Positions 36,838 through 48,574 of a stretch of DNA of 64,000 nt are shown one piece after another (position 1 is the stretch's first letter; each line of letters begins with the position of its first letter). Where the stretch lies: contig NC_044922.1 of the NCBI RefSeq assembly GCF_003576645.1, forward strand, positions 24,460,274-24,524,273, given 5' to 3'. The position numbers and the translations under genes were made by a program. The stretch is from Ipomoea triloba. Lineage: Eukaryota > Streptophyta > Magnoliopsida > Solanales > Convolvulaceae. The notes under the pieces are model-generated. The model was given only the letters and a program-made list of their open reading frames with translations. It was not told where the DNA came from and did no database searches.

Positions 36838-38822
36838 TCAAGCAGCAGCCACTGGTACTTTGAGGGATTCAAGTATCTTATCGTCTAGTTCAAATTTCAT
36901 CTCCTTCTTGTCTCTGCCGATCTTTACATACTCTTCAAATCGTTCCTTCAAGTCTTCGGGAAGGTTAGTTGTGCCCTCCCATCCAAGAATCGCCTTGGCA
37001 GCTCTTGGCTCAGCATAGAAGTGCTGCAAGCAAAACACACATACATACATACATACATACATTTTAATGGAATAGCCAATGAAGGTTGAGAAAAACTAAA
37101 GATGGTTGCTTTGTTTTACCATATTGCGGAAAGGGAAGGCTTTCTTGGCATCAATTCCCACCGCTTTGGGGTCATAGTGAACAATCTGAAGGGGCTTCCC
37201 TGCAGCCTGAGCACAAAACTTGGCCATGCCATCAAGCGTTATGGCACGTTCGCTCACACAGTTGAAGATGTGGCCACTTGCTGCATCTGGGTTCTCAACA
37301 GCCAGAGTAAGCATGGAGGACAGGTCTCTAACGTGGGAAATATTCGTTAGCTGCATACCAGAGCCCGGGATTGGGACTGCTCTGCCTCTTACAATACCTG
37401 CATTGAATTGCATTGGTGAAGCTAAGCCATGAAATCAAGTTTGGAATAAGAGATTGATTAATTGAATTCTTACGGTCAAAGAACCATTCTTCACAATCTT
37501 TGTTGTTGCCAGAGCCGATCATGTATTGTGGGCGGAAGGATGCCCAGAGGCTGAAAACCTCTGAAATGTACTTCTCTACTGTAGCATGACCCGAATCAGC
37601 TTTTACACTTTCCTGCACCCCAATATCATCACTTTAATTAAGTTGCTGGACTAGTAAATTCAATTGAATTGTAAAGCTAATTGGAGGGTAGGGTACCCCT
37701 TCAATGTGGGGAGGCTCTTCAGTTGGCTTGAAGATCCCAGCACTGCTGATGAACAAAAATTGTTTCACTCCACAACTCTTTGCCCAGTCTGCCACTGGCC
37801 TACCATGTAATGTAATCGTCAAATTAGAAATCAGATCTAATCCTTGTTCTTCTCATAGCCTTATGTCATGCAAAGATTGCGTCACCTTATGAATAGGGGA
37901 CGACAATAGTGTTAGGGGCAATTCTGTCATAAACACTAAGGACTGGTCGAGTTAAGTTCAGGAAACTTGTCGCTAATCTAGGACTTGACTATGAAAAGGA
38001 CAGAGGCAATTACTGGTCGAGGTATTACCTTTCCCCTAATAAGCCCATGACACTTAGCTTAGCTTGTAAAGTGTAAAAAAGGAATTAGCACGCCACACGG
38101 CAAATTATTGTGTGGACCATAGTGACGTGTGAACCATAGCAAAAAGTACATTTTTAATATATTAAAAGTACATTATTTTTATACAGAAGGTACATTACTC
38201 CTCCGTATTTGATAGTATGGTCCACTTACTTTACTGTGTCCAGGTCCTTGCCATTGTTATCCAAAACCGCATCAAATACTTGGCCGTCCAACACCTTCCC
38301 CACATCTGCTGGATTACCCCACACTGTCTTCCCACCACCCTCCACAATTTCCTGAAACACACAAAATTGTTGTAATTCCCATCCACTTTTAACATGAAAT
38401 AATCTGAGAGCTAGAGACAGGTAGCTAGCTAGGTTATTAACTGAGAATCTGTTAAAAGGAGGCTTCTTCATCTTGTCAGAGGCCTCCTCGCCGACAGTCA
38501 TGATGGTGACTTCATGGCCGCTACCCAGAAGCTGTTTGGCGAAGTAGAAGCCGATCACAGCGTGCCCACCGCTGTTGGTGTTGATTATAAGCACCTTCTT
38601 CTTCTGGGCGGCGGCCCGGACGCTGAATCGGAGCGGAGAGAGAGTAGTCTTCCGGGTTGGGGATGTGAGGTGGGGTGTAAAAGATGAGGAAATGGAGAAA
38701 GAGGAAGAGAGAGAGGAGGGGGATAGTGAGAGAGATTGAAGAGGGAAGAGAGAAGGAGATGAGAATTTGGGAGAAGAGAAGAGGAGAGAGGATGTGGAAG
38801 AGGAAGGCGCAAGAGTGGCCAT
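36838..38822 (-). CDS. CSP41A: CSP41a, chloroplast stem-loop RNA-binding endonuclease
   Basis: It binds and cleaves stem-loops of chloroplast mRNA and rRNA and supports transcript stability and ribosome metabolism in the stroma. Six exons join exactly in frame: 38822-38442, 38351-38230, 37799-37697, 37612-37474, 37397-37120, 37023-36838, giving 402 aa (Arabidopsis 406). A Ser-rich transit peptide covers about 1-69, with FSVRA before the mature start. The SDR-like Rossmann segment [12 protein letters not shown] is at 81-92. Later landmarks are [32 protein letters not shown] and [15 protein letters not shown]. Intron 1 (90 bp) is open in the exon frame, so retained-intron transcripts would not stop there. 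Intron 2 carries a repeat insertion that ends at its splice donor. Confidence 0.96.
38099..38228. repeat. GGACCAT-family repeat in CSP41a intron 2
   Basis: The left end GGCAAATTATTGTGTGGACC and right end TAGTATGGTCCAC flank AAAAGTACATTATTTTTATAC-type words. On the gene strand the right end starts within the donor GTAAGTGGACCATAC, so the repeat supplies the intron bases immediately after GTAA or GTAAG. Confidence 0.7.
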
Positions 38823-38959
38823 TGTTTGCCGTTATGTTTTGTGCCTCATGAGGAAGTAACGATATAATGATGATGATCTCTTACGAGAACCAGCGGTTGT
38901 TGATAGTCTTTATTTTCAGCTCACACATATGATTTCTTCCTTCTATTTTTTTTTTTTTT

Positions 38960-40300
38960 TATATATACTAGTATTTTTGCCGGTGTGTTGCACGGAATAG
39001 ATTTGTTATAATATTTTAAGAACATTTGGATCCATATACAATTATATATAAATTATAACATCAAATATTATATAGCGCAATTGATGAAATTGGTTGGATT
39101 GGTTATGTTTTCTGATGTTTTACTTGTTTGAATTAGAGCAAATAATTGTCCAATTACTCATGTGATGCACGGATAAATTTTTATTATATATTTAGATAAT
39201 AAAAATAAAGCAAATTATAAAAAATTATAATATTGAACGTGTACATTTATTTGATTATAAGATTAGTGCAAAAGTGTTACTCAATTAATTGAATAATATA
39301 TGACTTGTTTGTCTACAATTATCTTAAAAAGATTGATAAGTAATATGACTTATGAAATTATATTATTACTAAAATAAATGTGGGGAAAATGAGAAATAAT
39401 ATAATTATAATTATTATAAAAATAAATTCAACAATCAATGTTTAACTTAATTACCATAATAATTATTATGAGCAAATTCCACTTTTAATCCTTGACTATT
39501 GTGACATTGCCACATTTAGTTCTATTCTTTTAATTTTGTCATATTACATCCATGACTTTGAACAACTTTCACTTTTAGTTATCGACTATTGTGGCATTGT
39601 CACATTTAGTCTTATTCTTTTAATTTTGCCATATTACATCCATCGACTTTGTAATTAGTTTTTTTTTAAAGTTTTTAAATAATTTTCAGTCAATTATAAT
39701 ATATTTTTCCTTTTCCAATTTGCGTAATTTCCGTTTCATTTTCCATTATAAGCTTTTTATATTTTCACTCAATTAGTAAAATCAATTTTCTTTTCCATTT
39801 TATCTTCACTCTTGTTTGGACGGGAATTTCACAAAGGATTATTTTATTTTTATTAATAGCAGTATAGATATAGAAGTATAGATAAGTATTCGAATTATTA
39901 TTATTATTGGTGTAAATAATAATTAATTCTTTTTCTTATAAAATTACGCAGAATTTGTTTTTATTATTCTCACAATTATAACGGTTTGATTATTCTCAAA
40001 ATTAAGGAAATAAAATTTCGTTACCAATTAATTTTTATTAATTTTTTACCAATTAATTAATAATATTAGTTTGTGCGGAAAAGTTGGATGGGATATTTTA
40101 GTTTTATTAATAGTATTATTACGTGAATATAGAAACAATATTACCAATTAATAGATATTAGTTAATCTCCATTTTACATTTTCTTACCAAATAAGCGTTA
40201 TTAATTATTTGACCAATAAAATATTTAATTAATTGACTACAAAAATTTAGAAAGAAAAATGAAATAAGAGGATTTTATTTTTATATATAGTATTGATATT
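38960..40300. repeat. AT-rich transposon-like DNA starting ACTAGTATTTTTGCCGG
   Basis: ACTAGTATTTTTGCCGGTGT followed by GTTGCACGG at about 38968-38997 resembles the start of a very common plant repeat. TTATTTTTATATATAGTATxGATA-type ends occur near 39840-39870, 40270-40295 and again at 42700-42725. Within it, 39473-39655 is a tandem duplication of ~90-100 bp (CCACATTTAGTTCTATTCTT and CACATTTAGTCTTATTC). No genes. Element class is uncertain. Confidence 0.4.
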
Positions 40301-40545
40301 GATTAATTGAATAGAATATAGAGTAAAATATTATAATTAATATGTAAAGTACTGCAAACATGTATACTACTCCTGGCTAGCTATTTCATTTTCATTAATA
40401 TCTCATATCCTTGATTTAATTTTCAATTTCAATAATATCTCATATTCTTGATTTAATTTTCTACTAATATGTAATGACTTTATGAATGTAATCTTTTTCT
40501 GTGTATGTGTGTGAAGACAATCTTCGTGGAATCATCCTTAAATTG

Positions 40546-40980
40546 GTAACCTCCATATGTAGAGTACTGCTAGGTAGCTATTTCAATTCCATAGATATTA
40601 TATTCTCATAGTTATACCAAAGTTATTTGTATTAACATTTTTTACCAATTATAATTAATTTGCAGTAAATTCCATAGTATGTTCTTTACCAAATGTAATT
40701 AATATATATTATAATTATTGCACGTAGAAAACTTTTAATAAATTTGATAATACTTACCAATTATATAATTAATACGTATGAATGGTAACCTCCATATGTA
40801 GAGTACTGCTAGGTAGCTATTTCAATTCCATAGCTATTATATTCCCATAGCTATTTTAAAGTTGCGTGTATTAACATTTTTTACCAATTATAATTAATTT
40901 GCAGTAAATTACATAGTATGTTCTTACCAAATATAATTAGTAGATATTATAATTATTGCAAGTAGAGAATTGCTAGCTAG
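40546..40980. repeat. Direct duplication of ~200 bp
   Basis: GGTAACCTCCATATGTAGAG plus TACTGCTAGGTAGCTATTTC occurs at 40546 and again at 40786, each followed by TTTACCAATTATAATTAATT and TGCAGTAAATT blocks. The spacing is 240 bp. A third partial start GGTAACCTCCATA is at 41276. Non-coding. Confidence 0.8.
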
Positions 40981-41709
40981 CTATTTCAATTCCAATAATA
41001 TCTCATATTCTTGATTTAATTGTTTACTAATAGATGATTTTAAGCATGTTGATATTCGTGTATATATTTTTTTTGAAAAATATTCGTGTATATATAAATA
41101 TTACCATGTACAATTATGTAGGGTAATCTTACATATGGTATTACAAAATAATTATTAGGTATCACCATGTATAAGAGATAGTAATATGGTTATACTTGTA
41201 ACGATTTAATTAACAAACTAATTTAATACAAATTATTCTGTAAGCAAATAAAAGAATAGATATTAATAAGAAAACGGTAACCTCCATACTATACTCTTAG
41301 CTATTATAATTAATATTTTTTTTGAATACTGCTATTATAATTAATATGTATGAAGGGTAGTTAATAAGAACAATATGAAAAATAGATATTCCCATGTCGT
41401 GCAAGTAGACAAATGTTTTACGTGTTCGAGACTATTGTCGATCAACTACTAACTAATTCAGTATTATTATATCGCATGCGCTTAATTGCTATGTTATTAC
41501 CTAATATTAATTAAGTATTACCGTGTAGAAAATTTATAAATTGACTAAACCGGAACTACATTTGTAAATTCTTGATTTAATTTTCAATCTATATATATAT
41601 ATATTATAATTCTAAAAATATGAAGATAAAAAACATGAACTATCTATAAAATTTAGACCTACACCACCACTAATATGATGGACTGATGGTCGCCTAATCG
41701 AAGATCAAC

Positions 41710-42462
41710 TTAATTCCTCCAGCTTCCATCGGAAGCACCACCACCCCTCGAATAACAACCACCATAATCGCGGTCGCCACAACCATATCCACGGGCACGG
41801 CCACCACCGTAACCTCCACCATAACCACCTTCCCGTCGACCGTATCCGCCTCCGCCTCCGCCCTCACAGCGACCACCACGGAAATATCCGCCTCCGCCTC
41901 CGCTTCCGCGAGACTGTGCTTCATTAACGGTAATGTTACAACCGTCTAGGCTCTGGCCATTCATAGCCTCGATGGCGTCCCTCATGGAATGTTCGTACTT
42001 GAAGGTGACAAAGCCAAATCCCCTGGATCTACCAGTCTCACGATCATTGATAATCTAAACAAACAAAAGAGGCAACAACAGATCAGATCTGCTTCCAATC
42101 ATCCGAAATCAGAATCAAAACAACCGAATTAACACATGCACATATAGATTCTAATAAAAGGGGATGAAACAAAACTGGATCAATCTTCAACTCTTAACGA
42201 AAGAGGAAGACGGAACGTACCATTTCACGATTAGGAATAACAGTAACATAAAAGTAACAGAGAGAACAGTAGATCAAGTAACAGAGGATATTAGTAACTG
42301 AGAGATCAAGTCGGATCGGATTCGATCACTGCTCTGGCATCAACAGACCTTCGATTCGAGAATCTCGCCATGCTGACCGAAAGTCTCATCAAGGGTTCGT
42401 TCGGTGGTGGCCCAGGCCAAGCCACCGACGAAACACCTAAACTCAACATCTGCGCAAGCCAT
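41710..42462 (-). CDS. GRP7-like: Glycine-rich RRM RNA-binding protein, GRP7/GRP8 class
   Basis: Plant class IV glycine-rich proteins bind RNA and act in splicing, cold response and clock output. Two exons (42462-42349 and 42054-41710) give 152 aa; GRP7 and GRP8 are about 170. The RRM covers about 8-84: RNP2 CFVGGL (10-15) and RNP1 RGFGFVTF (49-56), with [12 protein letters not shown] between. From about 88 the tail is Gly/Tyr/Arg-rich and ends in GSWRN. The intron position inside the RRM, before IINDRE, is as expected for the family. Cysteines at 77, 101, 130 and 138 are unusual, because that part of the family normally has Arg or Gly there. The gene may be functional or a diverging copy. 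Confidence 0.93.
42055..42348 (-). other. GRP intron, 294 bp
   Basis: The donor AAG|GTCTGTTG is weak and the acceptor TTTGTTTAG is good. In Arabidopsis GRP7 the homologous intron hosts the alternative splice used for negative autoregulation. A stronger internal donor-like ATG|GTACGT lies near 42218 on the gene strand, so a similar switch is possible here (inference). Confidence 0.45.
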
Positions 42463-42534
42463 TTTTAGAGGAAAAAAAAGCCACGGAGAATGCTCACACA
42501 GATTGAATCGGATTGCAAAATCTAAGTGATCAAC

Positions 42535-42547
42535 CCCTATATATTCT
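42535..42547 (-). promoter_or_regulatory. TATA box of the GRP gene
   Basis: On the gene strand GAATATATAGGGG lies about 75 bp upstream of the ATG, a normal spacing for a plant TATA box with a ~45-nt leader. Confidence 0.6.
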
Positions 42548-42559
42548 AATAAGGGACCT

Positions 42560-45129
42560 TTGCTTTCAAATTAAAATCGTAAACCGTCTAATCCCTCCCT
42601 TAATTGAGTGATAACTAATCTATAATTAATATTATTTTATCATTTACCATATTACTAAAATACCCTACTTTTGGGCGGGAAAATTTGGGAGGAGGATATT
42701 GTTTTTATATATAGTATAGTATAGATTCATTGATTTCTAAAATTATTTAATTAATGGTGAGCGCGGTAAAATTTTATACAAAATAATCAAACAAAAAATT
42801 GAATTCCCAACTCTTAATCTAACAATTAACAAATCCTTAAAGACAAACTAGTATTTACGTGAGACGGAACTAGGAACCACTTAAAGTCATCAATTTGAAA
42901 AGATTTAACGGCTATTTTTGTAAATACATTTATCTAAAATACTATCGCATTATTTAAAAAAAAAAAAGATTTTGGCTTCACTTTTTAGGATCAAATGTTT
43001 ACCACTACACCAAAAGTTATAGTTCGTAGCGAAGACGTAATTTTATTTCTTTATATCGCCACGTTTTTTAGAGGCATGGTGTTGAACTTGACCCTTCAAG
43101 CCTTCGCCCAATAATTCTCTTAGCTATCTGGTGCTGGACTTGTTTATTCATCCACCTTTGCCAAATTTCAATTACATTAATCCTCAAATATTTTTTGCGA
43201 ATCAAATAGGTTGTAACAAAAGCAAACTATGAAGTAATTTGCACCAAATAAAAGAATTATAGGAGATTAATATCGGGTGCCCTACATTTTGTTGATTAAG
43301 ACATTGAGCAGATCCCAAGGACAAACCTCAGATCAGTTGTTCAAGTCGAGATCTGGTGAATGTCGAATCCAATAAATAATAAATAACTTTACCTTTAAAT
43401 AAATAATGATTTGTAATAGCAGTGAGTAAGGTCGTATCTACAGGGATTGGTATGATTTATTTTTATCCAAATTTTAGAAATTAGAATAGATGATGGAATG
43501 ATACGTTAAGTTCCAAAAAAAGAAGAAGAAGAAGGAAATAACAAAATGGTAAACATGATTAAAAATCAAATAAGATAGCAAACTAATATCCAACTCAGTT
43601 GAATAGATACTACATTGTAATAGAGTCAATAGTACTCTAAAAGTATCTAACTCAAGGCAGAATTTCATAATCGATTCTAAATAAACAAATTATTGATTTT
43701 AGAATCAAAATTACTTTACCCTTTACCAAATTGGTTATAATTTATTTACAAGCTTTTAGAACATGTTTCTATTTACTTCATCATAATCAAAATATGCTCT
43801 TTGATTACTCCCTTGTTAATAAACAACCTCAAACAAGCTCTCAAGGTTTAATTTACTAACAATTAAAAATTAGAGAAATTACCAATTCTAGCAAACGAAA
43901 AAAAAAAAAAATGCTTTAGATGATACTTCTGTGACTCTCTTTGAGGAAAAGTCACGGGATTAAACCATGGTGATGATCTATTGACGCTTTGGGCTGCAAT
44001 AGATAAAGTATATAACATATACTAATGGATGATAATAAATATTAGAGAATGTAGTTCAAAACGTCTTCAAAATTATAAGAGCAAGAATTAAATAAACTAA
44101 CTCAAACTCATAAAAATCATATGAGACCAATCAATCTTTTTATTTTGATGGTTATCTCCAACAAGATAAACTATTCATTCCCATAAGGATGTAAACAATT
44201 CATACTTATTCATCATGTAAAATAAAAAAAATTATAATAATAATTCTTTTTTTTTCTTTTTCTGTTCTGCATCTTCTTTTCTTTCTTTTTCTCTTTTTTT
44301 TTTGTTTTAATTTTTTTCTTTTCATTTTATTTTATTTTGTTTTCTTTTTTAATGGACAACTTAGTATTCTTCATCACTCTTTTCCCCTTCTTTAGTTTAG
44401 AGACAATCTCAAATTCAAATTGCTACATCAACTAATTCTCATTTTTTATTACAAATTTACACTCCTCTTTTCTCTTTGAAAATACCAAGCAAGAAACTCA
44501 TAGAAATTCCATAAAAAATTCATTATTCCCACTAATGGACACTTTATCAACATCTTTTCCCACAATTAATCATTATGCATTTATCCAAATAGAATGAAAT
44601 CAAAGCTCCCATGATCCTTTAGGCTAGGTCAAAGAAATTAACTTGAGATGGACTGAAATGTTAGTCAAAGGCTAAAAAAAAAAACTCATATGTTAATGCT
44701 TGCTTAGTTTAGCACTACCATATCAAACAAAATACTAAACTAATTAATCACAATAAGTAAACCAATATTTATTCAATTATGTTATGAATTTTAGTAAAAA
44801 TATATTTTTTTGAAAACTTTATTATTAGGAGAAGAAAAAGTTGTATCTTTTTTAAAGAATCAAATAAAGAATAATGATCCTTCCCACACTTATTCTAAAC
44901 ATTTTCCTCAATGTTGAATATAATGTAAAAATAAACAATAACAAAAAGAAAGGAAGAAAAATTAAATCAAAGAATGGAACAAAGTCCCCTTCTATCCCAA
45001 GTAGTATATCTTTGACCTAGTCTCTTCTCTACCTTCATAAATTGGACAATGCAAACTAATCTCCTCAATATTATATGCCTAAAAAACTTTCATAAAATGG
45101 CTTTAAACAATGACCATTCCCTTTAAAAG
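42560..45129. other. AT-rich intergenic DNA with retroelement debris
   Basis: CACTACACCAAAAGTTATAG near 43003 could be a transposon terminus. GTAAGGTCGTATCTACAGGG near 43427 is a phrase common in plant gypsy repeats. Long T/C-rich stretches lie at 44240-44350. No gene is seen. Confidence 0.4.
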
Positions 45130-45665
45130 TTTTTCCTATCTTTAAACTATGTATTTCAACTACACCATGAGAAAAACATTAGTGACAACACATGGTCCTA
45201 CATACCCATCTAAAACGCAATTTATCACGAAATAATTTCAATATAAAATGATGTAAAACTTTTTGACTAATAGAAAAATTTTTCTTGGAAATCTTCTGAT
45301 AATGGAAGGCTTTCATTTTTTTTCCTTATAAATTTTAGAGCTCTCTTATGCATCATTATGAATTTCTTCAAGCTGTTACAATTGGAATTTCTTCAAGCTG
45401 TTACAACTACAACTTCCTCAACTTACTAGATTCATCTATCCTCATATTACATAGCTTAACAACCCCATAAGCTTTGTGTTTCAATTCAACAGGAGGATGA
45501 CACGACTTACCAAATGCCAAATGGCAAGGAGACATACCTATTGTAGTTTTATAGGCTGTTCGATAAGCCTCTAATGCATCATCAAGTCGTGTACTCTAAT
45601 CTTTCCTAATTGAGTTAATAGTCTTCTTAAGTATAAACTTGATTTCTTTGTTTGAGACTTCTAAG
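45130..45665 (-). pseudogene. Ty3/gypsy integrase C-terminal relic
   Basis: On the minus strand the translation reads [20 protein letters not shown], then [16 protein letters not shown], the signature stretch after the gypsy integrase core. Further along come FHYQK-like and QKVLHHFILKLF, the region where Athila/Tat-type elements have FNSRLKLF. Several stops and a 31-bp tandem duplication (about 45356-45412, TTTCTTCAAGCTGTTACAA) show it is dead. No LTRs were found. Confidence 0.75.
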
Positions 45666-45689
45666 TGTCACAAAAAAATTGTCACTAAA

Positions 45690-46640
45690 TGTCTTAATTC
45701 TTATAGTGATGAGGTTTAGCTGAGCTATACTGAGGAGTAAATTCTTCATGTTTGTTGTAGCCTTGGTCAAAGCAAAAATTAGTATGATAATAGCTAATGT
45801 CTGAGTCTCACATTGGAGTTTTGCATCTCCATTCTGGTTAGTCACCATGCATTTGATGGATTTGTTCAAAATTGAAATGCATAGGTAGCATACTACAATA
45901 AGAACTCGCAGTACTTGGAACATTTTCCTCAATTGGTACTGCGACTTGACCGTTCAAGCCTTTTTCGTATAAGTAGAGTAGTCTGCATATATTTGTTGTT
46001 CTTTGGTTGGAATATCGTGGGGCGCACTCCCGCCATCTGGTAAGTCGTATGTAGTAATAGTATCGGCGAGTTGCATTATTTTGGTATGTAGCCCCATGAA
46101 CTTTGTATCTGTGGGCTGTGGTGGTGTAGTTGTCACACATATATGTAGTTCCCCAAAGTGTGAAGAGTGATCAACAAAATATTGTCAAGACTCGTCACTT
46201 ACTATAGGAAACGGTATATACATAAATGTTGTGTTATCCGTCGATACGAGCAACCTCCCTGTTAAGGCCGACGATTGTCATTTGCTCATTGAACTTCGGA
46301 TGACATTTACAATGTATGATAAAGAAGATTGACGATGTAAGTACATGACATTTGAGGGAGGTAGTGTATATCGAAACTCAAATGTGGTTTGATTGATCGC
46401 TAATAAGTGCATTTTTATACATATTTTTACCTCTTCTTGAACCCATTTTATTTGTGAATTTCTTCAAAGCTTATGTGAATTATATCTAATATGTGTTGAT
46501 TTTATTTCAAGGTGCAATTATTCACAAGTGAAAAATTCTAGGATTTTTGGGGAAGTTTTGAGCAAATCTTGAACCAAGGAATCAATCAAAGAGTATGGAA
46601 TTGAATGTATTAATTTACTTAAAGAAACAACGTTGTTTTC
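45690..46640. other. Unrecognised sequence
   Basis: Two overlapping minus-strand open frames (60 and 100 codons at 45838-46140) match nothing I know. Base composition near 45900-46330 is less AT-rich than its flanks, so it may be an old coding relic, perhaps of a transposon. Confidence 0.3.
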
Positions 46641-46646
46641 ATGGTC

Positions 46647-46935
46647 CACGGTATAACAACCGTTTAAAGGATCTCCTTCTCAATTTAATTTCAATTGGAA
46701 ATTTCGGGCAGCCCACTGAGGGGGAGAGGGCAAATTATTGTGTGGACCATAATTAAATGTACATTTTAATGTATTAAATGTACATTATTTTTGTACTGAA
46801 TATACATTATTTTTATACTATAAAAATAATGTACATTCAGTACACAAATAATGTATATTCCCTGAATACAATGTACATTATTTTTATATTGAATGTACAT
46901 TATTTTTATACTGAATATACATTATTTGATAGTAT
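46647..46935. repeat. GGACCAT-family repeat, TACATTATT type
   Basis: It has GAGGGCAAATTATTGTGTGG then ACCAT at 46727-46750 and ends GATAGTATGG at 46935. Between them TACATTATTTTTATACTGAA and its complement recur six or more times in both orientations, so the core can fold. A piece just upstream (46640-46675) carries GGTCCACGGTATAACAACCG, the inverse of the start of the element at position 25-60. Confidence 0.65.
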
Positions 46936-47054
46936 GGTAATGATTGGGGGGAGAGGGAATATTTCTTCACTAATTGCCTCTTCTAATCCTCACGGCCCAG
47001 GATGAATAGGCCCAAAACAATTCTGGTGCCCAATTTGGGGGTAAATTTTTATGC

Positions 47055-47235
47055 GGACAATTATCGACAGAGTTGCTGTAGACCATAAAAAATACATATA
47101 CTAAAAGTACATTATTTATATACTGAGTGTATATTATTTAATAATATATAAAATATGTACTTTCAGTACTTAAATAATATATTTTATATACACAAATAAT
47201 GTACTTTTTGTTTATGGTCCACACAATAATAATTA
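47055..47235. repeat. GGACCAT-family repeat, second TACATTATT copy
   Basis: It starts near GCTGTAGACCATAAAAA and ends TTTATGGTCCACACAATAAT. AGTACATTATTTATATACTG and complementary words fill the centre. It lies only 120 bp from the previous copy. Confidence 0.6.
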
Positions 47236-47859
47236 CAATGGGAGATAGTTCTTTTCATTTAAATACTTAAGGCCCAAATGAGAATAGTAGCCCGGCATAT
47301 TTGACTTCCCACTGCGCAAGATAGCAATGCATCTTCTACCACTTAAATTCCCATCGTGATTTGTTATTCATGAATTAATCAATTATAAATAATTATACTA
47401 TTTTATTTTCTTGTGATTTTTTATTGACTAAAATTATAAGGTAAAATTTACCCAATGCACATTCTTAATGTCTAGGGGTCAAAATGTTCTTTTTTCTTGC
47501 CAAAAAAGCTCGAGTTTTATAGAAGTTCGGCAAATGACATCCAACATCACTTTTTGTTGCCAAATAAAAGTAAAATACTTCACCTTCTCTTCTATCAAAC
47601 GTACTCTCTTTTTTGATGTACTACCAGTCAAATTTTCTGCTACAAATTTGTTTTGTAATAACCTAACTCTTTTACTTAATTGTCTATTTTGTTAACAAAT
47701 TAAAACTCTTTTTTGTTTTAATGTGTTCTGATTGATTTAACTCTTATGTCGAAGGATATCTTCAACTCGTCCATCTCATATTAGAAAATATAATCTCATA
47801 ATATGTTATAATGTTAATAAAAATTAATTTGCTCAATCATATAATAATAAGTTATTATA
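47236..47859. other. Intergenic DNA, nothing recognised
   Basis: A 75-codon plus-strand open frame at 47468-47695 has no recognised similarity and is Phe/Cys/Asn-rich, as expected by chance. Confidence 0.4.
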
Positions 47860-47990
47860 ACATAAGGGGTGCTTGGCAAATAGCTGTTAGCAGGTTTGAT
47901 TAGCTGATAATATAAGCCGACTATAGAAAGATGTTTGGTAAATTAGTTATTAACTAATAACTTATTACATGCAAAATGACTTTTAACGGT
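47860..47990. mobile_element. MITE fragment, hAT-like
   Basis: GGGGTGCTTGGCAAATAGCTG followed by TAGCTGATAATATAAGC and ATGTTTGGTAAATTAG resembles one end of a widespread hAT-like MITE. The opposite end is missing. Confidence 0.4.
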
Positions 47991-48574
47991 ATAATTTATT
48001 TATTCAAAAAGCTGAACGATTAGATTAATAATTAGGAAATTAAAGGCAAAGCAATTAGTCAAGATCAAGCTAGACTCAAGACTTGTAGTGGTTGAATAAC
48101 AATGACTATGGAAGCATATATAGGACAATAGAATTGGAATAACCTAATACATTGCATGGACATAGCCTGGGAGTCTCTAGAGGATATGATATTGAAAAGA
48201 CAATGTCACCTGGATACCCCAAGAAGAAAATGTGGATGCAAACCTATTTTCCAAGTAGAGTCAAGGGGTACCCAAGGTATCACGGGTGAAAAAAGACAAG
48301 GACGCCTAGTATAGATGTGATGAAAGCGAGCTACAAGGTCAAATCCATATAAAGGTAGGATGCATTAGGAATAAAGTGTAATTGTATATTTTTACAATGC
48401 AAACTGTAAAAAATTAGAAATTTAGAGCCCTCTAATTTTCTTAATACGCTTTGGATTAGATTATGAACTTTTCAGTAACATTTCAAGAATTTCACACTCA
48501 TGCACCTAATTTAAAAATATTAATAGTCCAAGGACCAAATGTGATACAAATTGAATAGTTATACACTTAATTTG

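Noticed and set aside
38226..38822. Single 198-aa exon for the start of CSP41a
   Set aside because: The frame reads through intron 1; family comparison and GT-AG sites place exon borders at 38442 and 38351.
41694..41924. Alternative Val/Ala-rich frame over the GRP tail
   Set aside because: It is a frame-shifted reading of the glycine-rich repeat codons; the RRM frame is the true one.
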